Of a DNA stretch of 9,676 bases, positions 6,144 through 9,676 are shown one piece after another; the stretch's first letter is position 1; each line of letters opens with the position of its first letter. The notes below the pieces were generated by a model. The model made no database searches, was not told the DNA's origin, and was given only the letters and a program-made list of their open reading frames with translations. A program made the translations under genes and the position numbers. Origin of the DNA: an uncultured Prevotella sp. (GTDB lineage: Bacteria; Bacteroidota; Bacteroidia; Bacteroidales; Bacteroidaceae); NCBI GenBank assembly GCA_937906765.1, contig CALCUV010000021.1, positions 1 through 9,676 on the forward strand, given 5' to 3'.

Positions 6144-6177
6144 TTTGTCTTTGTGCGTGGTTTTCACTTTACATTTG
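6144..6177 (+). promoter_or_regulatory. Promoter of the lipocalin gene
   Basis: TTTG (6144-6147) and TACATTTG (6170-6177) match the Bacteroidetes -33 and -7 boxes, with a 22-bp gap (19-21 is usual). The leader to the ATG at 6226 would be about 40 nt. It lies downstream of the 6048-6097 terminator, so the gene probably has its own transcript. Confidence 0.6.
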
Positions 6178-6225
6178 CGCCAAAATCTAACTCTTCAACC
6201 GTTAACCTTATAAAACTAACAGACT

Positions 6226-6783
6226 ATGAAAAAACTATGGTTTCGCCTAAAAATGGCGTTGTTTGCACTGTTGCCTATGTGTTGTTATTCACAAACGAGA
6301 AGCGCCACCGATGTATTAGAGGATGATTTTATTGACATATCAACAGTTCCTGCGCTTGACGTTTCAAGATATATGGGAGTGTGGTATGAAATTGCGCGTT
6401 ATGAGAATCGCTTTGAGCGAGGAATGACGCATGTGCGAACGACTTATTCCTTAGATAAGAATGGTAAGTTGCGCATTCAAAACGAAGGGGTTAAAAATGG
6501 GAAGCATTACACCTCGAACGGGAAAGGTAAAATTCCCGATTCGTTAAATTATCCAGGGCGAATGCGCGTTAGTTTCTTTCTTTGGTTTTATTCTGATTAT
6601 TATGTACTTGAATTAGATGAGCGTGACTATATGTATGCCGTAGTAGGAAGTAGTGATAGTGATTTCCTCTGGATATTATATAGGCATCCCGTAATGCCTA
6701 AGGAACTTTTAACGGATTTGCTCCAACGCATCGAAAAACGCGGTTATGATGTGTCTCGATTGCTGTTCGTCGATCAGAAGTAG
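6226..6783 (+). CDS. Lipocalin family protein (Blc-like), exported
   Basis: A 185-residue lipocalin: an eight-stranded beta barrel that binds a small hydrophobic ligand, in bacteria usually a fatty acid or lysophospholipid from the envelope. LDVSRYMGVWYEIARYENRF (44-63) contains the G-x-W signature (Gly51, Trp53) and the Y-E-I-A-R pattern of Blc/apolipoprotein D. YAVVG (137-141) and LWILYR (148-153) are the later conserved strands; LLTDLLQRIEKRGYDVSRL (161-179) is the closing helix. The N-terminus is a signal peptide (basic KKLWFRLK, then a hydrophobic segment 10-20). Cys19 and Cys20 follow LLPM, a poor lipobox, so a soluble periplasmic protein is more likely than a lipoprotein, unlike E. coli Blc. 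It has its own promoter (6144-6177). It converges with mntP with only 18 bp between the stop codons. The ligand is unknown. Confidence 0.9.
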   Translation: MKKLWFRLKMALFALLPMCCYSQTRSATDVLEDDFIDISTVPALDVSRYMGVWYEIARYENRFERGMTHVRTTYSLDKNGKLRIQNEGVKNGKHYTSNGKGKIPDSLNYPGRMRVSFFLWFYSDYYVLELDERDYMYAVVGSSDSDFLWILYRHPVMPKELLTDLLQRIEKRGYDVSRLLFVDQK

Positions 6784-6792
6784 CAAAAGAAA

Positions 6793-6821
6793 AGCACCTT
6801 GTTACGTGGTAACGAGGTGCT
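6793..6821 (-). terminator. Terminator of mntP overlapping its last codons
   Basis: A 13-bp stem (6793-6805 with 6809-6821, one G-T pair at 6800/6814) closed by a GTG triloop. Read on the minus strand it is AGCACCTCGTTAC-CAC-GTAACAAGGTGCT followed by TTTCTTTTGC, a good T-tract. The mntP stop codon (6802-6804) lies within the hairpin, so the terminator begins inside the coding region. The plus-strand side has no T-tract, so it does not obviously serve the lipocalin gene. Confidence 0.8.
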
Positions 6822-7377
6822 CTATAAGTATTTTGGTGCCTATGCCAATAAGGAGGATGCCTCCCCATAGTTCTGCGTTTAGGCGAAGGCGTTTTCCCAT
6901 TGTTGCTCCTAATATGCTTCCGAGTAGTGAAAACAGAAACGACACGAGGCCAATGATAAGGACGGGGGAAATGATGCTTTTCAGATTGTCAATGCCTAAG
7001 CAGGCGAAGGAAATACCTACAGCAAGGGCGTCGATGCTTGTGGCCATGGCCAATGTGAGAATTATTAATAAATGTGTGGGGGATGGGGCAGGGGCATCGT
7101 TGTTTTCCGTGAAGTGTTCGTATATCATCTTGCCTCCAATGAAGAGTAGCAATGTGAATGCTATCCAATGGTCCCACGCTTCGGTGACTCCCGCTGTACA
7201 TAACGTAAGTCCCCATCCAATCAGGGGCATACCTCCTTGGAAGAGTCCGAAAAAGAAGGCCATGGTTAAGAAGGTGGACCATTGCAGGCGCTTAAGCGAG
7301 ATGCCGCTTGCGATACTAACTGCAAAACAGTCCATTGCTAAGGCAACTGCCAATAGTAATGTTTCGAAGAATGTCAT
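6802..7377 (-). CDS. mntP: Manganese efflux pump MntP
   Basis: An inner-membrane manganese(II) exporter of the MntP (former DUF204) family, 191 residues, the normal length. It has about six transmembrane segments in two similar halves. The paired acidic motifs are AMDCFAVSIASG (14-25, Asp16) and ATSIDALAVG (112-121, Asp116), membrane aspartates expected to bind Mn2+. GGMPLIGW (48-55) and KMIYEHF (83-89) are other family landmarks. The start is ATG at 7375-7377 (MTFFETLLLAVALAMD); the reading frame stays open to 7527, but that extension would run through the tRNA-Pro terminator and part of the tRNA and is not coding. It lies 63 bp after the tRNA terminator, and a 7-4-7 dyad sits 19 bp upstream of the ATG. 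In E. coli mntP responds to MntR and a manganese riboswitch; here the leader is too short for the riboswitch. The terminator overlaps the 3' end. Confidence 0.95.
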   Translation of the reverse strand: MTFFETLLLAVALAMDCFAVSIASGISLKRLQWSTFLTMAFFFGLFQGGMPLIGWGLTLCTAGVTEAWDHWIAFTLLLFIGGKMIYEHFTENNDAPAPSPTHLLIILTLAMATSIDALAVGISFACLGIDNLKSIISPVLIIGLVSFLFSLLGSILGATMGKRLRLNAELWGGILLIGIGTKILIEHLVTT

Positions 7378-7396
7378 GTGAGAATTTCTTTGATGT

Positions 7397-7414
7397 AAGG
7401 TTGTGTGCAACCTT
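7397..7414. promoter_or_regulatory. 7-4-7 dyad upstream of mntP (possible operator or leader hairpin)
   Basis: AAGGTTG (7397-7403) and CAACCTT (7408-7414) are perfect inverted repeats separated by TGTG, 19 bp upstream of the mntP start. The geometry resembles metal-regulator operators such as the E. coli MntR box (inverted arms with a 4-bp gap), although the arm sequence differs. In RNA it would be a 7-bp hairpin with a tetraloop close to the start codon. Which role applies is open. Confidence 0.4.
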
Positions 7415-7439
7415 TCTCCAGTTATCAGATGTAAATAAT

Positions 7440-7480
7440 AAAAGGCAAAACACTGTTTAGAACTTCGTGTTTTGCCTTTT
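7440..7480 (-). terminator. Terminator of the tRNA-Pro transcript
   Basis: A perfect 14-bp stem, AAAAGGCAAAACAC (7440-7453) and GTGTTTTGCCTTTT (7467-7480), with a 13-nt loop. On the minus strand the 3' arm runs into TTTTATTATTT. It begins 6 bp after the tRNA 3' end. Expression of mntP therefore needs read-through or a promoter I cannot see in the 62 bp that follow. Confidence 0.85.
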
Positions 7481-7485
7481 ACTTT

Positions 7486-7561
<76 letters not shown>

Positions 7562-7578
7562 AACTGATTTTGCGAGTG

Positions 7579-7610
7579 CAAAGTTAGTTTTTTTTTCTGG
7601 ATGTCCCAAA
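7579..7610 (-). promoter_or_regulatory. Promoter of tRNA-Pro
   Basis: On the minus strand, TTTG (7607-7610), a 20-bp gap, and TAACTTTG (7579-7586) match the Bacteroidetes consensus exactly in sequence and spacing. The -7 box ends 17 bp before the tRNA 5' end. The -33 box lies only 2 bp beyond the stop codon of the upstream permease gene. Confidence 0.82.
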
Positions 7611-7612
7611 TT

Positions 7613-8836
7613 TTAGTCAAACTTTATCGCCTTTACGGGTGTGATTTTAGAAAGGACCAGGGTAGGGATAAAGAGCGAGAGAAAAATGAGTAGCACTGTT
7701 ACGGCGTTGATTAACACAATAATATAAGGATTGATTACTACGTGAACCTCGGTCACGTAATAGTGGTCAGGGTCTAACTTCACAAAATGAAATTTTTGTT
7801 GAAGAATGAGCAACGTTAGGGCAATGGTATTTCCAAACAAGACTCCCCTTGCCGTGATGAGCATAGCGAGTTTGATGAATGTTGCGCGTAATTGCCCGTC
7901 TGTTGCCCCCATGGCCTTCAGAATTCCTATAGCGGGTGTGCGTTCCAACATGATAATGAGCAAACCGTTACTTACGGTGAAAACTGCTACTCCAAGCATC
8001 AGCGCTAAGACCACCCATACGTTTGTGTTAAGGATGTTGAGCCATGAAAACACCTGAGGGTAATGTTCGTTAACCGCAATAGCGCTAATTTTATGGAACC
8101 CTTGAAGCGCTTCTCTTACTTGCAGAAGCGTCTGGTCAAGTTTGTCGAAAGATGCTGTGTTTAGTTCAAGTTCGCTATACTCTTTGTTGCTCCACCCATT
8201 GAGTTTACACACGGTGTAACGGTCAGTGATAACCGTAGATTCGTCAAATTGTTTGAGGTTAGTGTCATAGATGCCCACGATATGCATACGTCGCATCTTG
8301 ATATTGTCTTCAAAGAAATAGGCATAGATGCGTTCGCCCACTTTTAAGTCAAGTGTGTTGGCTATACGCCTTGAAAGCACAATTTCATTCGTTGCGGAAT
8401 CAGGGGATAACACGGGAAGTCTGCCCTCAATGAGTGCTTCGCTAAGGTAAGTTGTGTTGTATGCTTCATCAATCCCTTTCAGGTGTATGGGTTTAAAGTG
8501 TTTTCCCGTTTTTAAAACTCCAATTTTAAGCGCGACCTTTTGTAGGTGAGTTACATTCTCAATGTTCTGGATTTTTTCTTCAACATAAGGAGGAAGACTA
8601 ATGGGATGTGTGTCAGGTAATTGGAGTGTTGCAAGATTGAGCACTTCAATTTCAGCGGCAAATCCTGTAATCTTTTTCGTCAGTTCTTCTTTGAATCCCG
8701 CCAACACACCTACGGACAACAACATAACGGCAAGGCCTAAGGCAATGCCGCAAATAGCAACACGTATGGCAGGTTTAGATGCTCCTCGTCTAGTGTTGGT
8801 ATGTCCACGAAAGAAACGTTTGGCTAGAAAGTACAT
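7613..8836 (-). CDS. FtsX-like ABC transporter permease (LolC/LolE family)
   Basis: An inner-membrane permease subunit of a MacB/Lol-type ABC system; family members with a LolD ATPase extract lipoproteins from the inner membrane for transfer to the outer membrane. The 407 residues have the standard layout: a cytoplasmic N-terminus (MYFLAKRFFRG), TM1 (about 27-47), a periplasmic MacB_PCD-type domain (about 50-265), then TM2 (272-295), TM3 (320-346) and TM4 (370-394). ERTPAIGILKAMGATDGQL (298-316) after TM2 is the coupling-helix motif that contacts the ATPase. The C-terminus ITPVKAIKFD is also typical. The start at 8836 gives the usual short N-terminus before TM1. No lolD-like ATPase is in the window, so the partner is encoded elsewhere. 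Lipoprotein release is the best guess; another MacB-type substrate is possible. A 6-2-6 dyad (8849-8862) lies just upstream. Confidence 0.9.
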   Translation of the reverse strand: MYFLAKRFFRGHTNTRRGASKPAIRVAICGIALGLAVMLLSVGVLAGFKEELTKKITGFAAEIEVLNLATLQLPDTHPISLPPYVEEKIQNIENVTHLQKVALKIGVLKTGKHFKPIHLKGIDEAYNTTYLSEALIEGRLPVLSPDSATNEIVLSRRIANTLDLKVGERIYAYFFEDNIKMRRMHIVGIYDTNLKQFDESTVITDRYTVCKLNGWSNKEYSELELNTASFDKLDQTLLQVREALQGFHKISAIAVNEHYPQVFSWLNILNTNVWVVLALMLGVAVFTVSNGLLIIMLERTPAIGILKAMGATDGQLRATFIKLAMLITARGVLFGNTIALTLLILQQKFHFVKLDPDHYYVTEVHVVINPYIIVLINAVTVLLIFLSLFIPTLVLSKITPVKAIKFD

Positions 8837-8928
8837 AGTGGCGAGAGATTCGTTTTAACGAAGGAAAGGTGAAGTGTGTTCGTTCCCTGTGTTTGATAAG
8901 ATAGTGAAGATTGAGGCGAATAATAAAT

Positions 8929-9006
8929 GAAAAAAGGAGAGAGGAAGTGGTTGCACAAACTTTTATTCGTCAGCATTTTTGCTCCTATTTCCTTTCTCCT
9001 TTTTTC
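8929..9006 (-). terminator. Long-loop hairpin, candidate terminator of the aminotransferase gene
   Basis: The segments 8929-8948 and 8987-9006 are complementary over 20 bp with two mismatches, which become G-U pairs in plus-strand RNA and A-C mismatches in minus-strand RNA. The loop is 38 nt, with a small AGCA-TTTT-TGCT hairpin (8972-8983). On the minus strand the 3' arm ends CTCCTTTTTTCATTTATT, a good T-tract, 11 bp after the aminotransferase stop codon. The loop is longer than usual, so confidence is moderate. The rest of 8837-9016 shows no clear promoter for the permease gene. Confidence 0.5.
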
Positions 9007-9016
9007 TTTACTGAAT

Positions 9017-9676
9017 TTAGGCGTTAGTTCTTCCTGGATAAGCCTCAAGAGCTTTGCACAATACAACAAGGGCATTCATGAGGTCTTCTTTCTTAAGTAC
9101 GTAAGCAATACGCACTTGGTTAACTCCAGCACCTGGTGTTGTATAGAAACCAGCCGCAGGTGCCATCATGACTGTTTGTCCTTCGTATTCAAAATCTGTG
9201 AGGCACCATTCGCAGAACTTTTCCGCATCGTCTACTGGAAGTTTGGCTACTGTATAGAAAGCGCCCATAGGTATTGGAGAATAAACCCCAGGTATGCGGT
9301 TTAATCCGTCAATCAAGCACTTACGGCGTTCTACGTATTCGTCATAAATTTCGCGACTATATTCAGGCGTAGCATCCAACGAGGCTTCAGCGATGAGTTG
9401 TCCGATAAGCGGAGGACTCAAACGTGCCTGGCAGAATTTCATAACAGCATTTCTAACCTCTTCGTTCTTCGTAATCAATGCGCCAATGCGAATGCCACAC
9501 TCGCTATAGCGTTTTGAAACGGAGTCAATGAGCACTACGTTGTTCTCAATACCTTCAAGGTGGCAAGCAGAGATATAGGGGGAACCTGTATAGATAAATT
9601 CACGATACACCTCGTCGGAGAAGAGGTAAAGGTCGTACTTCTTCACCAAGTCGCGAATCTGATTCATTTCGCGGCG
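9017..9676 (-). CDS. Class I/II PLP-dependent aminotransferase, C-terminal part (5' end outside the window)
   Basis: The C-terminal ~219 residues of a fold-type I aminotransferase that moves an amino group between an amino acid and a 2-oxo acid in the cytoplasm. Numbered from the first Met at 9667 (the frame stays open to the window edge, adding R-R-E), the landmarks are SDEVY (17-21), whose Asp pairs with the pyridine nitrogen and whose Tyr contacts the cofactor oxygen; DSVSKRYSECGIRIG (48-62) with Lys52 as the Schiff-base lysine and Arg60 eight residues later for the PLP phosphate; and NQVRIAYV (183-190) with Arg186, the residue that binds the substrate carboxylate. Full-length relatives have about 390-400 residues, so a little over half is present. 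An aspartate aminotransferase-like activity is most likely, but substrate preference cannot be read from this part. The stop is TAA at 9017-9019. Confidence 0.92.
   Translation of the reverse strand, partial: RREMNQIRDLVKKYDLYLFSDEVYREFIYTGSPYISACHLEGIENNVVLIDSVSKRYSECGIRIGALITKNEEVRNAVMKFCQARLSPPLIGQLIAEASLDATPEYSREIYDEYVERRKCLIDGLNRIPGVYSPIPMGAFYTVAKLPVDDAEKFCEWCLTDFEYEGQTVMMAPAAGFYTTPGAGVNQVRIAYVLKKEDLMNALVVLCKALEAYPGRTNA

Noticed and set aside
5966..6190. Plus-strand ORF of 74 residues
   Set aside because: It reads straight through the perfect 21-bp terminator (6048-6097) and the lipocalin promoter and has no recognisable pattern.
7378..7439. yybP-ykoY manganese riboswitch upstream of mntP
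   Set aside because: The space is only 62 bp, less than the riboswitch needs, and I do not see its conserved loops.
8824..9075. Minus-strand ORF of 83 residues between the permease and the aminotransferase
   Set aside because: It overlaps both neighbouring genes in another frame, spans the long-loop terminator and has no family features.

Overview
The window looks like a piece of a Bacteroidales chromosome, most likely Prevotellaceae. The reasons are: close agreement with the family patterns of the F-type ATPase subunits, an alpha-oxoamine synthase of the Bacteroides serine palmitoyltransferase type, promoters of the TTTG/TAnnTTTG type rather than the E. coli type, no clear Shine-Dalgarno sequences, and a secreted protein ending in the C-terminal tail motif common in this order. 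Assignment below order level is inference. There is no phage, insertion sequence or CRISPR array.

Layout. Positions 1-1616 (+) hold the end of the F1Fo ATP synthase operon: the C-terminal part of atpA, a 143-bp spacer with nested inverted repeats, atpG, and a 13-bp-stem terminator. A 160-bp island with a hairpin follows, then a terminator that closes the minus-strand spt gene (1839-3026). Spt makes the sphingoid base of Bacteroidales sphingolipids. Across a 309-bp divergent promoter region lies a DAGK/sphingosine-kinase-fold lipid kinase (3336-4364, +). Next come a secreted two-domain protein (4445-5578) and, 20 bp later, a 55-residue protein (5599-5766). A 460-bp noncoding stretch follows, rich in hairpins and repeats and containing a perfect 21-bp-stem terminator. 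After it a lipocalin (6226-6783, +) runs convergently into mntP (6802-7377, -), a manganese exporter gene lying just downstream of tRNA-Pro(UGG) (7487-7561, -). A LolC/LolE-type FtsX-like permease (7613-8836, -) and the C-terminal part of a class I/II aminotransferase (9017 to the window end, -) complete the window.

How the genes relate. Most are housekeeping or envelope functions: energy generation (AtpA, AtpG), membrane lipids (Spt and perhaps the lipid kinase), envelope proteins (lipocalin, FtsX-like permease, secreted protein) and metal balance (MntP). The points most worth a second look are the divergent spt/lipid kinase pair, which may be a sphingolipid-phosphorylating module; the secreted protein plus 55-residue protein with its repeat-rich 3' region; a 7-4-7 dyad just upstream of mntP; and the nested inverted repeats between atpA and atpG.
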